Positions 1 through 6,035 of a stretch of 6,035 nucleotides of DNA are shown here, in pieces (within the stretch, counting starts at the first letter, position 1; each line of letters begins with the position of its first letter). The notes under the pieces were generated by a model. It worked only from the letters and a program-made list of their open reading frames with translations. It made no database searches and had not been told where the DNA came from. The position numbers were made by a program, and so were the translations under genes. The stretch spans positions 2,651 through 8,685 of the forward strand of contig DPKT01000189.1 in the NCBI GenBank assembly GCA_003542385.1. The letters run 5' to 3'. The DNA is from Desulfomicrobium sp. (GTDB lineage Bacteria > Desulfobacterota > Desulfovibrionia > Desulfovibrionales > Desulfomicrobiaceae).

Positions 1-1194
1 ATCTTCGTCCATCCCGCCATGCTCGCCCTGACCGGCATGGATCAGGGCGCCCTGACCACCGTCACCTGCCTGATCGCCGCTCTCGGCACCCTGCTGGTGG
101 CGCTCTGGGCCAATGCCCCGCTGATGATGGCCCCGGGCATGGGACTGAACGCCTTTTTCACCTATACCCTGGTTCTCGGTGAGGGGGTGCCCTGGCAGAC
201 CGCCCTGGGCGTCGTTTTTCTTTCCGGCCTGTTTTTCCTGGTCCTCACCTGGCTGGGGGTGCGGGAGCGCCTGGCCCGGGCCATCCCCCTGACCCTGCGC
301 CTCGCCGCCTCCGTCGGCATCGGCCTCTTCATCGCCTTCATCGGCTTGCAGAATCTCGGCCTGGTGGTCAAAAGCGAGGCGGTGCTGGTGCAGTTGGGAG
401 CCTTTGACGCCCCCGCCGGCCTGGGGCTATTCGGGCTGTTCGTGGTCATCCTGCTCGAAGTCAAGCGGGTGCGCGGCGCCATGTTGCTGGGGATTCTCGG
501 CACCGCCGCCCTGGGCATCCTGCTCGGGGTCTCCCCCTGGCCGCAGGGGATCGTCGCCTTGCCGCCGTCGCCGGCCCCCATCGCCCTGCAACTGGATATC
601 CTCGGCGCTCTGCGCATCTCCCTCTGGGCCAGCATCTTCTCTTTCATGTTTGTCGATCTTTTCGACAGCCTCGGCACCCTGCTGGCGGTCTGCCACGAAG
701 CCGACATGGTTCAGGAGGACGGCGACATACCGCGCCTGCCGCGCATGTTGACCGCCGATGCCCTGGCAACGGTGGGTGGGGCCCTGTTGGGAACCAGCAC
801 CACCACCGCTTTCATCGAATCGGCCAGCGGCGTCGCCGACGGCGGCCGCACCGGCCTGACCAGCGTGACCACCGCGGGATTGTTCCTTTCGGCGGCTTTC
901 TTTGCGCCCCTGATCGCCGTGGTGCCCCCCTTCGCCACTGCTCCGGCCCTGATCATGGTCGGCGCGGTGATGATGCGGGGCATCGGCCGCATCGATTTCA
1001 GCAAGTTCGAAGAGGGACTCCCGGCTTTTCTGACCCTGCTCCTCATGCCCCTCACCTATTCCATTTCCACCGGCCTGGCCTTCGGCTTTTTATCCTACAC
1101 CCTGATCCAAATCGGGATCGGCCGGTTTCACCGGATTCACCCCCTGATGCTGGCCGCAGCGGCTTTGTCCCTGGTCAGCCTGACCCTGACCTGA
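1..1194 (+). CDS. NCS2 family purine permease (AzgA/GhxP-like), 5' truncated by window edge
   Basis: Inner-membrane carrier of the nucleobase-cation symporter-2 family, AzgA-like branch, which takes up adenine, guanine or hypoxanthine, usually with protons. The reading frame is open from base 1, and the six codons before the first ATG (position 19) read IFVHPA. That matches the conserved stretch after the first membrane helix in this family, so the true start lies upstream. About 397 residues are visible; the family usually has 430-450, so some 35-50 are missing. Family hallmarks are GMGLNAFFTYT (from about base 139), FVDLFDSLGTL (from about 649) and GTSTTTAFIESASG (from 790), the last two lining the substrate site in the family. 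The rest is almost continuous hydrophobic helices ending near the stop. The exact purine specificity cannot be read from sequence. Phe codons are mixed (9 TTT, 17 TTC), unlike the pot genes. No clear intrinsic terminator follows the stop. Confidence 0.9.
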   Translation: MFVHPAMLALTGMDQGALTTVTCLIAALGTLLVALWANAPLMMAPGMGLNAFFTYTLVLGEGVPWQTALGVVFLSGLFFLVLTWLGVRERLARAIPLTLRLAASVGIGLFIAFIGLQNLGLVVKSEAVLVQLGAFDAPAGLGLFGLFVVILLEVKRVRGAMLLGILGTAALGILLGVSPWPQGIVALPPSPAPIALQLDILGALRISLWASIFSFMFVDLFDSLGTLLAVCHEADMVQEDGDIPRLPRMLTADALATVGGALLGTSTTTAFIESASGVADGGRTGLTSVTTAGLFLSAAFFAPLIAVVPPFATAPALIMVGAVMMRGIGRIDFSKFEEGLPAFLTLLLMPLTYSISTGLAFGFLSYTLIQIGIGRFHRIHPLMLAAAALSLVSLTLT

Positions 1195-1249
1195 TCCGGC
1201 AGGCCCAGAGTGCCGCCCGAGCCGCGCCCGCTGCCGATAAAAAAACCTG

Positions 1250-1279
1250 TTGACAGCCGACCGCGGCTTTTGTTATAAA
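1250..1279 (+). promoter_or_regulatory. Sigma70-type promoter of the tRNA-Ala gene
   Basis: A perfect -35 box TTGACA lies at 1250-1255 and a TATAAA -10 box at 1274-1279, with an 18-base spacer. TG at 1271-1272 gives an extended -10 element. The predicted transcription start is near 1286, about 8 bases before the mature tRNA. The bases just after the -10 are GC-rich (CTGGCCC), as is common in stringently controlled stable-RNA promoters; that control is inferred. Confidence 0.8.
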
Positions 1280-1293
1280 CTGGCCCACAACAC

Positions 1294-1369
<76 letters not shown>

Positions 1370-1376
1370 AGAATTC

Positions 1377-1408
1377 AAGGGTCAGCGATTTTTCGCTGAC
1401 CCTTTTTT
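1377..1408 (+). terminator. Intrinsic terminator of tRNA-Ala
   Basis: A perfect 11-base-pair stem, AAGGGTCAGCG (1377-1387) with CGCTGACCCTT (1394-1404), around the loop ATTTTT, runs into a six-T tract (1403-1408). It starts eight bases after the tRNA CCA end and separates the tRNA transcript from the next gene. Confidence 0.93.
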
Positions 1409-1454
1409 CGTTCTGCCCTACCTCCTCCCCTTCGTCTGCAAACCCGCATCTTCG

Positions 1455-1485
1455 TTGACATCCGCCGACATCCAGCTGTTATAGT
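1455..1485 (+). promoter_or_regulatory. Probable sigma70-type promoter of the ABC ATPase gene
   Basis: TTGACA at 1455-1460 and TATAGT at 1480-1485 are separated by 19 bases, which is slightly long. TG at 1477-1478 makes an extended -10 that could compensate. The predicted start near 1492 leaves a leader of about 40 bases before the ATG at 1533. The arrangement closely resembles the tRNA promoter 200 bases upstream. If the downstream gene is a chimera (see findings), this promoter originally belonged to a LolD/MacB-type gene and not to a pot operon. No operator was recognised. Confidence 0.6.
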
Positions 1486-1532
1486 AGGCATGGGCAAATA
1501 TTTGTTTATCCACGGCGAAGACAGGACCTGGC

Positions 1533-2696
1533 ATGGCGTCTTCTTCATGCACAGCGGACGACACCGAAATCGTGTTTCGCGCCCAGGCCCTCACCAAGGT
1601 CTACCGCATGGGCGAGGTGGAGGTCCATGCCCTGCGCGGCATCGATCTGGAACTGCCGCGCGGTGAGTTCGTGGTGCTGCTGGGTCCCTCCGGCAGCGGA
1701 AAATCGACCCTCCTCAATATCCTGGGCGGCCTCGACACTCCCACCAGCGGCCAGGTCATCTGCGGCGGCCGCAACCTGGTGGCAGCCGGAGAACGGGAAC
1801 TGACGGAATTTCGTCGACACCTGGTCGGTTTCGTATTCCAGTTTTACAATCTCATCCCCAGCCTGACAGCCCGTGAAAACGTCGCCATCGTCACGGAAAT
1901 CGCCCGCGATCCCATGCCTCCCGAGGATGCCCTGGCCCTGGTCGGCCTGGCGGAACGCCTGGACCACTTTCCATCCCAACTGTCCGGCGGCGAGCAGCAA
2001 CGGGTGGCCATCGCCCGGGCCGTGGTCAACAAGCCCCTGGTGCTGCTTCTCGACGAGCCCCTCTCGGCCCTGGACTACAAGCTGCGCAAGGCCATGCAGA
2101 TCGAACTCAAGGAACTGCGCAGAAAGCTCGGCATCACCTTCGTCTTCGTCACCCACGACCAGGAGGAGGCCTTCTCCATGTCCGACCGGGTGATCGTCAT
2201 GAACAACGGCGTCATCGAGCAGGTCGGCACGCCCGTGTCCGTGTACGAGGAGCCCTGCAACCTCTATGTGGCGCGCTTCGTGGGCGAGATCAACATCATC
2301 GACGCCGAGGTGGTCGAACCGGGCGACGGCCGGGCGCGGGTGCGCACCGGGGGGCTTGACGTGTTCATGCGCACGGGACACGCCTTCAGGGCCGGCGAGA
2401 AGGCGCACATCCTGCTGCGTCCCGAGGACCTTCGCGTCGAGACCCTCAAGGACCTGGCCGAGGACCCTGAACTCGAGGACATCTTCGCCCGCGGCCGCTC
2501 CATCGTCGGCACCGTGGAGGAGACCATCTACAAGGGCGCGACCTACGACGTCGTCGTGCGCCTGGACGCCGGCGGCGTCGTCACTGCCACGGAGTTCTTC
2601 AACGAGGACGACGAGACCGTCTATTTCCGCGCCGGCGACCGCGTGGCCGTGAGCTGGGTCGAGGGCTGGGAAGTGGTGCTGCCGTATGAGAAATGA
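1533..2696 (+). CDS. potA: Chimeric ABC transporter ATPase: LolD/MacB-like N-terminal part joined to PotA C-terminal part
   Basis: This 387-residue nucleotide-binding subunit sits where PotA, the ATPase of the spermidine/putrescine importer, belongs. All ABC motifs are present: Walker A GPSGSGKST (51-59), Q-loop Q103, signature LSGGEQQ (150-156), Walker B LVLLLDEP (169-176), D-loop SALD (178-181) and H-loop H208. From about V164 on it is clearly PotA: AVVNKP, LDYKLRK, THDQEEAF, GEINII (251-256), LLRPEDLRVE (294-303), EFFNEDD (354-360) and WVEGWEVVL (375-383) are all PotA regulatory-domain features. Residues about 10-150 instead match the LolD/MacB class: YRMGEVEVHALRG, LNILGGLDTPTSG and VFQFYNLIPSLTARENV. 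PotA normally has GPSGCGKTT and VFQSYALFPH there. The ATG at 1533 has an AGGA site six bases upstream (1523-1526). The gene's 3' end overlaps potB by 11 bases. The open frame is certain; whether this fusion exists in a living cell is doubtful. Confidence 0.88.
   Translation: MASSSCTADDTEIVFRAQALTKVYRMGEVEVHALRGIDLELPRGEFVVLLGPSGSGKSTLLNILGGLDTPTSGQVICGGRNLVAAGERELTEFRRHLVGFVFQFYNLIPSLTARENVAIVTEIARDPMPPEDALALVGLAERLDHFPSQLSGGEQQRVAIARAVVNKPLVLLLDEPLSALDYKLRKAMQIELKELRRKLGITFVFVTHDQEEAFSMSDRVIVMNNGVIEQVGTPVSVYEEPCNLYVARFVGEINIIDAEVVEPGDGRARVRTGGLDVFMRTGHAFRAGEKAHILLRPEDLRVETLKDLAEDPELEDIFARGRSIVGTVEETIYKGATYDVVVRLDAGGVVTATEFFNEDDETVYFRAGDRVAVSWVEGWEVVLPYEK
1980..2030. other. Chimera junction inside the ABC signature region
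   Basis: This is the interval in which the ATPase gene changes from LolD/MacB-type to PotA-type sequence. E154 in LSGGEQQ fits the left-hand family, and V164-P168 (VVNKP) fits PotA. The residues between (QQRVAIARA) are shared by both families, so the break cannot be placed more finely than roughly 1995-2022. Codon use also changes here: Phe codons within this gene are 4 TTT and 3 TTC before the interval, and 0 TTT and 10 TTC after it. Confidence 0.8.
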
Positions 2697-3537
2697 CGGC
2701 TTCTTCAAGCGGGCCGTGATCATCGGCGCAGTGGGCTGGATGACCGTCTTCGCCTTCGTGCCCAACATCCTCGTCTTCCTGGCCAGCTTCTGCGCCACCT
2801 CGACCGAGAATTTCATCGAGCCGGCCGCGACCCTGCGCAACTACGCGCGCCTCATGGACCGGACCCACCTGGACATCCTGCTGGGATCCCTCAGGCTCTC
2901 TGGCCTGGTCACGGCCATCTGCCTGCTGACGGCCTACCCCTTCGCATCCATCCTGGCCCGCGCCAGGAAGCCCGTGCGCAATACCCTGCTCCTGCTGGTA
3001 GTCATCCCCTTCTGGACCAACTCCCTGGTGCGCACCTACGCCATGACGGCCATGCTCAACTCCAGCGGCATCGTGAACAACGTGCTGCTGTCCCTGGGCC
3101 TCATCGACGCGCCCCTGGCCATGATGTACACGCCCGGGGCCGTGGTCCTGGGCCTGACCTACACGCTGCTGCCGTTCATGATCCTGCCCCTCTACGCGGC
3201 CCTGGAGCGCCTGGACCGCCGCTATCTCGAAGCGGCCCGCGACCTCGGCGCGAGCCCCTGGCGGGCCTTCTGGCGCGTGGTCGTGCCCCTGACCATGCCC
3301 GGCATCGTCTCGGGGTGTATGCTGGTCTTCCTGCCGGCCATCGGCATGTTCTACGTGTCCGACGTGCTGGGCGGGGCCAAGGCCATGCTTCTGGGCAACT
3401 TCATCCGCGACCAGTTCCTGACCACCCGCGACTGGCCCCTCGGCGCTGCGGCCAGCGTGACGTTGACGGCGCTCATGGGGCTCATGCTCCTGCTGTACTG
3501 GAAGAGCGCGGCCCGCCTGGGCCGGGAGGCGTCCTGA
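2686..3537 (+). CDS. potB: Spermidine/putrescine ABC transporter permease PotB
   Basis: This 283-residue inner-membrane protein is one half of the polyamine channel. Six hydrophobic helices are visible, at about residues 10-32, 66-90, 100-120, 148-172, 200-223 and 253-272. The cytoplasmic EAA loop that docks on the ATPase reads EAARDLGAS from residue 182, followed by VVVPLTMPG. PotB-typical stretches include VIPFWTNSLVRTY (106-118), LPAIGMFYVSDVLGGAK (216-232) and RDWPLGAA (248-255), all close to E. coli PotB as recalled; the length also fits. The ATG at 2686 lies inside the last codons of potA (11-base overlap) with only a weak GGGAAG upstream, which suggests translational coupling. GTG at 2716 is a weaker alternative start. 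All 15 Phe codons are TTC. Confidence 0.95.
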   Translation: MRNDGFFKRAVIIGAVGWMTVFAFVPNILVFLASFCATSTENFIEPAATLRNYARLMDRTHLDILLGSLRLSGLVTAICLLTAYPFASILARARKPVRNTLLLLVVIPFWTNSLVRTYAMTAMLNSSGIVNNVLLSLGLIDAPLAMMYTPGAVVLGLTYTLLPFMILPLYAALERLDRRYLEAARDLGASPWRAFWRVVVPLTMPGIVSGCMLVFLPAIGMFYVSDVLGGAKAMLLGNFIRDQFLTTRDWPLGAAASVTLTALMGLMLLLYWKSAARLGREAS

Positions 3538-4301
3538 TGCGAACCCTGCGCGCGGTCTACGCCTGCCTGGTGTACCTCTTCCTGTACCTGCCCCTGGCCG
3601 TCATGGTCATCTATTCCTTCAACGACTCGCGCTTCTCCATGGCCTGGAAGGGCTTCACCCTGGACTGGTACGTCAAGCTCTTCGGCAACACGAGCCTCAT
3701 GCAGGCCGCCCTGCACTCGCTTGTCATCGCCGTCCTCGCGGCGACCTGCTCGAGCATCCTGGGCACCTTCATCGCCATGGCCCTGCACCGCTGGCGCTTC
3801 CCGTCGCGTAAGGTCATCCGCACCTCGCTCTTCGTCATGATGATGTCGCCGGACATCGTCATCGGCATCTCGCTCCTGGTCCTGTTCATGGCCCTGTCCC
3901 TGCCGCTGGGGTTCTGGACCCTGCTCATGGCCCACGTGACCCTGTGCGTGCCCTTCGTGGCCATCACGGTCTTCGGCCGGCTGCACGGCTTCGACCCCCA
4001 CGTGGTGGAGGCGGCGCGCGACCTGGGGGCGGGGGAGTACGAGGTCTTCCGGCACGTGGTCCTGCCCATGATCTTCCCGGCGGTCCTGGCCGGGTGGTTC
4101 CTGAGCTTCACCCTGTCCGTGGACGACGTCATCATCAGTTTCTTCACCACCGGCCCGACCTTCGAGGTCCTGCCGCTGCGCATCTACTCCATGGTCCGAC
4201 TTGGCCTCAAACCCGAGGTCAACGCCCTGTGCGCCATCATGATCCTCATAACCGTTGTGGCCGTCATGCTGTCGCAGCGCTTCCTCAAGGAGAAACCATG
4301 A
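3537..4301 (+). CDS. potC: Spermidine/putrescine ABC transporter permease PotC
   Basis: This 254-residue membrane protein is the second channel half, paired with PotB. Hydrophobic helices lie at about 8-28, 60-83, 96-120, 124-146, 175-197 and 229-249. The EAA loop is EAARDLGAG (from residue 158), followed by VVLPMIFPAV. Other PotC hallmarks are MMMSPDIVIGISLLVLFM (101-118), FTLSVDDVIISFFTTGP (191-207) and LPLRIYSMVRLG (212-223). The start is the ATG at 3537, which shares its A with the potB stop (TGATG). It has a strong GGGAGG site at 3524-3529, seven bases upstream. The frame stays open back to 3315, but that stretch lies inside potB and does not look like a protein. The 3' end overlaps potD by four bases (ATGA). 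Confidence 0.95.
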   Translation: MRTLRAVYACLVYLFLYLPLAVMVIYSFNDSRFSMAWKGFTLDWYVKLFGNTSLMQAALHSLVIAVLAATCSSILGTFIAMALHRWRFPSRKVIRTSLFVMMMSPDIVIGISLLVLFMALSLPLGFWTLLMAHVTLCVPFVAITVFGRLHGFDPHVVEAARDLGAGEYEVFRHVVLPMIFPAVLAGWFLSFTLSVDDVIISFFTTGPTFEVLPLRIYSMVRLGLKPEVNALCAIMILITVVAVMLSQRFLKEKP

Positions 4302-5326
4302 AACGTCTCGTCCTTCTCGCCCTCTGCCTGCTGCTGGCCTCCCAGGCCCTGGCGGCCTCCAAGGAGCTCTACGTCTACAACTGGTCGGAATACATGCCCG
4401 ACAGCGTGCTGGAGGACTTCACCAAGGAGACCGGCATCAAGGTCGTCATGTCGACCTACGACAGCAACGAGGCCCTGTACGCCAAGATCAAGATGGTCGA
4501 CGCCAAGGGGTACGACCTCATCGTCCCCTCGACGGACTTCGTCTCCCGCATGCGCAAGGAGGGGCTGCTCCGGCCCATCGACAAGTCGAAGCTGTCCAAC
4601 TTCGGCAACCTCGACCCCAAGCTCCTGAACCAGGCCTTCGATCCGGACAACACCTACAGCGTCCCCTACATGTGGGGCTCCACGGTTATCGCCATCAATT
4701 CCAATGACCCGGCCGCGGCCTCCATCACCTCCTTCGCCGACCTCTGGAAGCCCGAACTCAAGGGCAAGATCCTGCTGCCCAACGACATGCGCGGGGTGCT
4801 GGGCATGGGCCTCAAGCGCCTCGGGTATTCCCTGAACGAACCCGACCCGGCCAAGGTCGGCCAGGCCTGCGAACTGCTCATGCCGCTGATGGCAAGCGTC
4901 CGCGTCTTCGACTCCGACTCGCCCAAGCAGGCCCTGCTGAACAACGAGGTCATGGCGGCGGTGCTGTGGAACGGCGAGGCCTACATCGCCTCCGGTGAGA
5001 ACCCCGACATCAAGTTCGTCTACCCCACGGAGGGCTTCAGTCTCTGGGTGGACAACCTCTGCATCCCCAAGAACGCGGCCAACGTCGAGAACGCCCACAT
5101 CTTCATAGACTATCTCCTGCGGCCCGAGGTGGCGGCCTTCATCTGCCAGGAGATGGGCTACTCCTCTCCCAACCTCGCGGCCAAGGAAACCCTGCCCGAG
5201 GACGTGCGCACCAACGCCCTCGTCTACCCGACGCCCGAGGACATGGCCCGCGGCGAGTTCGAGACCGACCTCGGCGAGGCCGTCAAGGCCTACGAGGAAT
5301 GCTGGATGAAGCTCAAGACCGAGTAG
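4298..5326 (+). CDS. potD: Polyamine-binding periplasmic protein PotD
   Basis: This 342-residue substrate-binding protein delivers spermidine and/or putrescine to PotB-PotC. A Sec signal peptide is clear: MKR, a leucine-rich core, and ALA before a likely cut after residue 19. PotD/PotF family landmarks in the mature part are LYVYNWSEYMP (24-34), YDLIVPST (72-79), YSVPYMWGST (120-129), LWNGEAY (223-229), WVDNLCIP (250-257) and MGYSSPNLAAKE (286-297). Aromatic and acidic residues that line the E. coli PotD pocket are mostly kept (W29, E31, Y32, D163, W224, W250, D252, Y288), but some are changed (see findings), so the preferred polyamine is uncertain. The ATG at 4298 overlaps the potC stop and follows an AAGGAG site (4287-4292) by five bases. 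The open frame upstream of it is a shadow of potC. Confidence 0.95.
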   Translation: MKRLVLLALCLLLASQALAASKELYVYNWSEYMPDSVLEDFTKETGIKVVMSTYDSNEALYAKIKMVDAKGYDLIVPSTDFVSRMRKEGLLRPIDKSKLSNFGNLDPKLLNQAFDPDNTYSVPYMWGSTVIAINSNDPAAASITSFADLWKPELKGKILLPNDMRGVLGMGLKRLGYSLNEPDPAKVGQACELLMPLMASVRVFDSDSPKQALLNNEVMAAVLWNGEAYIASGENPDIKFVYPTEGFSLWVDNLCIPKNAANVENAHIFIDYLLRPEVAAFICQEMGYSSPNLAAKETLPEDVRTNALVYPTPEDMARGEFETDLGEAVKAYEECWMKLKTE

Positions 5327-5339
5327 CTTTTCGGCAGAC

Positions 5340-5383
5340 CAAAAAAATCGGCGTCGCCCGCGGGGGTGACGCCGATTTTTTTT
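5340..5383. terminator. Bidirectional intrinsic terminator between potD and the zinc-ribbon gene
   Basis: The stem ATCGGCGTC (5347-5355) pairs with GACGCCGAT (5368-5376). It extends inward through GCCC/GGGT to a four-base loop. A seven-A run precedes it (5341-5347) and an eight-T run follows it (5376-5383), so each strand reads as a hairpin plus U-tract. This suits its position between convergent genes, ending the pot operon from the left and the minus-strand gene from the right. Confidence 0.92.
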
Positions 5384-5412
5384 GCCTTCCGCACGGGAAG
5401 GGCGGTTCATCC

Positions 5413-5607
5413 TCAGGAGAAGCCGCCCCGCGGAGAGCAGGTCGATTCCGTCTTTCGTCCGGGCTGGGATGCGCAGGCCGAGACGAGCCTGGCCACGTTC
5501 TCGGACGAGCCGCATCTCGGGCAAGGAGGCATGTCCTCGCGGCTGGCCGGTAGGATCTCCTCGAAACAGAATTGGCAGGTTTTGCATTGGAATTCATAGA
5601 TGGGCAT
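5413..5607 (-). CDS. FmdB-family small zinc-ribbon protein
   Basis: This 64-residue protein begins MPIYEFQCKTC, the standard opening of the FmdB / CxxC-CxxC-SSSS zinc-ribbon family. Two knuckles, C8-x2-C11 and C29-x2-C32 (CPRCGSS), should bind one zinc ion. The SENVARLVS segment after the second knuckle is also family-typical. C14 and the Ser/Pro/Gly-rich tail (45-64), with C45 and C57, are outside the core. Family members are often called putative regulators, after the fmd formamidase/methylamide operon, but their molecular role is largely unknown. The frame is open to a farther ATG at 5661; the inner ATG at 5607 is preferred because the family starts exactly there and an AGGA lies nine bases before it. 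The gene converges on potD across a shared terminator and is not part of the pot operon. Confidence 0.9.
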   Translation of the reverse strand: MPIYEFQCKTCQFCFEEILPASREDMPPCPRCGSSENVARLVSACASQPGRKTESTCSPRGGFS

Positions 5608-5683
5608 GGTAGAAATTCCTGTGTGATCGCTCCGGGCGGGGCGGTTTACGGTGACAGGCACGATTCAATGGACGGAGGTAATC

Positions 5684-5875
5684 ATGGACCCTCAGCTGCG
5701 CAAGCGCCTGGACGACTTTTTCGACGTGGGCTTCGGCAAGACCACCGGCATCGACACTGCCCTGGAGATCACCAAGATATACGCCGGTTCCGCCGCCGCG
5801 GATCCGGAGAAGATTCCGGACCTGTTCGTGCGTCTGGTGCAGCTCTTCGAGCCGAACCTTGACGTGCGCGAGTGA
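5684..5875 (+). CDS. Hypothetical small protein, 63 residues, unrecognised
   Basis: I do not recognise this protein. It starts MDPQLRKRLDDFFDVG and ends FEPNLDVRE. It is acidic, has no Cys, no signal peptide and no membrane segment, and looks mostly helical, with amphipathic stretches at about residues 4-13, 22-31 and 39-53. The case for a real gene is a strong GGAGG site (5674-5678) five bases before the ATG, a sensible amino-acid composition, and an intrinsic terminator 33 bases after the stop. The frame can be extended 11 codons upstream to a GTG at 5651, but the ribosome site favours 5684. It is divergent from the zinc-ribbon gene (76-base gap) and precedes the desulfidase-family gene. 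No function can be assigned. Confidence 0.72.
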   Translation: MDPQLRKRLDDFFDVGFGKTTGIDTALEITKIYAGSAAADPEKIPDLFVRLVQLFEPNLDVRE

Positions 5876-5908
5876 GCCGGATTGACAGCCCCGGTATTCT
5901 CGGCAATG

Positions 5909-5930
5909 AAATCCGCTTTTGCGGATTTTT
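5909..5930 (+). terminator. Intrinsic terminator after the small hypothetical gene
   Basis: An eight-base-pair stem, AAATCCGC (5909-5916) with GCGGATTT (5921-5928), around a TTTT loop ends in a T run (5926-5930). It lies 33 bases after the stop of the small gene and only 15 bases before the next ATG. It either ends the small gene's transcript or acts as an attenuator in the leader of the next gene. Confidence 0.78.
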
Positions 5931-5945
5931 CCTGAAGAGGGTGCA

Positions 5946-6035
5946 ATGAGTTTCTCCGTCAAGAATCTACTGCGCGCGCAGGTGTCCCCGGCCCTGGGGT
6001 GCACCGAACCCGTGGCCGTGGCCCTGGCCGCCGCC
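5946..6035 (+). CDS. L-cysteine desulfidase / L-serine dehydratase-alpha family protein (CyuA/YhaM, UPF0597-like), 3' truncated by window edge
   Basis: Only the first 30 codons are present. The product opens MSFSVKNLLRAQ and continues VSPALGCTEPVAVALAAA. The ALGCTEP motif (residues 16-22) marks the CyuA/YhaM (UPF0597) family, related to archaeal L-cysteine desulfidase and to the alpha domain of iron-sulfur L-serine dehydratases. In that family the conserved Cys, here C19, is thought to help hold a 4Fe-4S cluster. Such enzymes break cysteine to pyruvate, ammonia and sulfide, or deaminate serine, in the cytoplasm of anaerobically growing cells. An AGAGGG site ends four bases before the ATG. The frame runs open to the window end; the rest of the gene (usually over 400 residues) and its exact substrate cannot be judged here. 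Confidence 0.78.
   Translation, partial: MSFSVKNLLRAQVSPALGCTEPVAVALAAA

Noticed and set aside
1195..1249. Terminator hairpin after the purine permease gene, from the CGGCA/TGCCG repeats.
   Set aside because: The stem is only five base pairs and is followed by A's and not T's. A terminator cannot be supported.
1545..2840. A 431-codon open frame on the minus strand opposite the ABC ATPase gene.
   Set aside because: It is a shadow of the ATPase gene, with a His/Asp/Gly-rich composition, no family resemblance and no ribosome site. It runs across the chimera junction only because both sides are GC-rich.
3315..3536. A longer potC start upstream at 3315.
   Set aside because: This stretch lies inside potB and gives an Arg/Gly/His-rich sequence. 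PotC begins at the ATG at 3537, which has a good ribosome site and matches the family N-terminus.
4313..4327. Cys10 in the PotD signal peptide as a lipoprotein anchor.
   Set aside because: The residues before it (LAL) do not make a proper lipobox and it is too close to the N-terminus. ALA before residue 20 is a better signal peptidase I site.
4184..5587. A 467-codon open frame on the minus strand opposite potD.
   Set aside because: It mirrors a strongly coding GC-rich gene whose third positions are nearly all G or C, which removes stops on the opposite strand. Its product is low-complexity (Gly, Val, Leu, Asp) with no recognisable domain.
5882..5910. TTGACA at 5882 as a firm promoter for the last gene.
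   Set aside because: No acceptable -10 box lies 16-18 bases downstream; TATTCT at 5895 is too close. It is kept only as a possibility in the hairpin finding.

Overview
The window is GC-rich bacterial DNA. From start to end it holds the 3' part of a purine permease gene, a tRNA-Ala gene, a complete four-gene polyamine ABC importer operon (potA-potB-potC-potD), a small zinc-ribbon gene on the minus strand, an unrecognised 63-residue protein, and the first 30 codons of an L-cysteine desulfidase / L-serine dehydratase-alpha family gene. Codon choice and gene types suggest a Gram-negative, probably anaerobic bacterium of the sulfate- or metal-reducing Desulfobacterota type. That assignment is an impression from recalled homologues, not a measurement.

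Layout: NCS2 permease (1-1194, 5' end outside the window); sigma70-type promoter, tRNA-Ala(GGC) and intrinsic terminator (1250-1408); promoter and potA-like ATPase gene (1455-2696); potB, potC and potD, each overlapping its predecessor by 1 to 11 bases (2686-5326); a bidirectional terminator (5340-5383) between the convergent potD and fmdB-type genes; the zinc-ribbon gene (5413-5607, minus); the small unknown gene (5684-5875) and its terminator (5909-5930); and the partial last gene (5946 to the window end). No gap without a gene exceeds 300 bases.

The pot genes describe one machine. PotD binds spermidine or putrescine in the periplasm, PotB and PotC form the inner-membrane channel, and PotA hydrolyses ATP.

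The point that most deserves attention is the ATPase gene. Its first roughly 150-163 codons encode the N-terminal part of a LolD/MacB-class ATPase (lipoprotein-release or macrolide-export type). The rest is a clear PotA, including the PotA regulatory domain. The switch lies in the near-universal ABC signature motif, around 1980-2030. Codon use changes at the same place: upstream genes use both TTT and TTC for Phe (13 TTT of 33), while downstream, through the end of potD, all 57 Phe codons are TTC. The left and right parts of this window therefore seem to come from two different genomes. A chimeric assembly joined at a conserved ABC motif is the simplest explanation; a real recombination or transfer event is the alternative. 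I found no other novel system.
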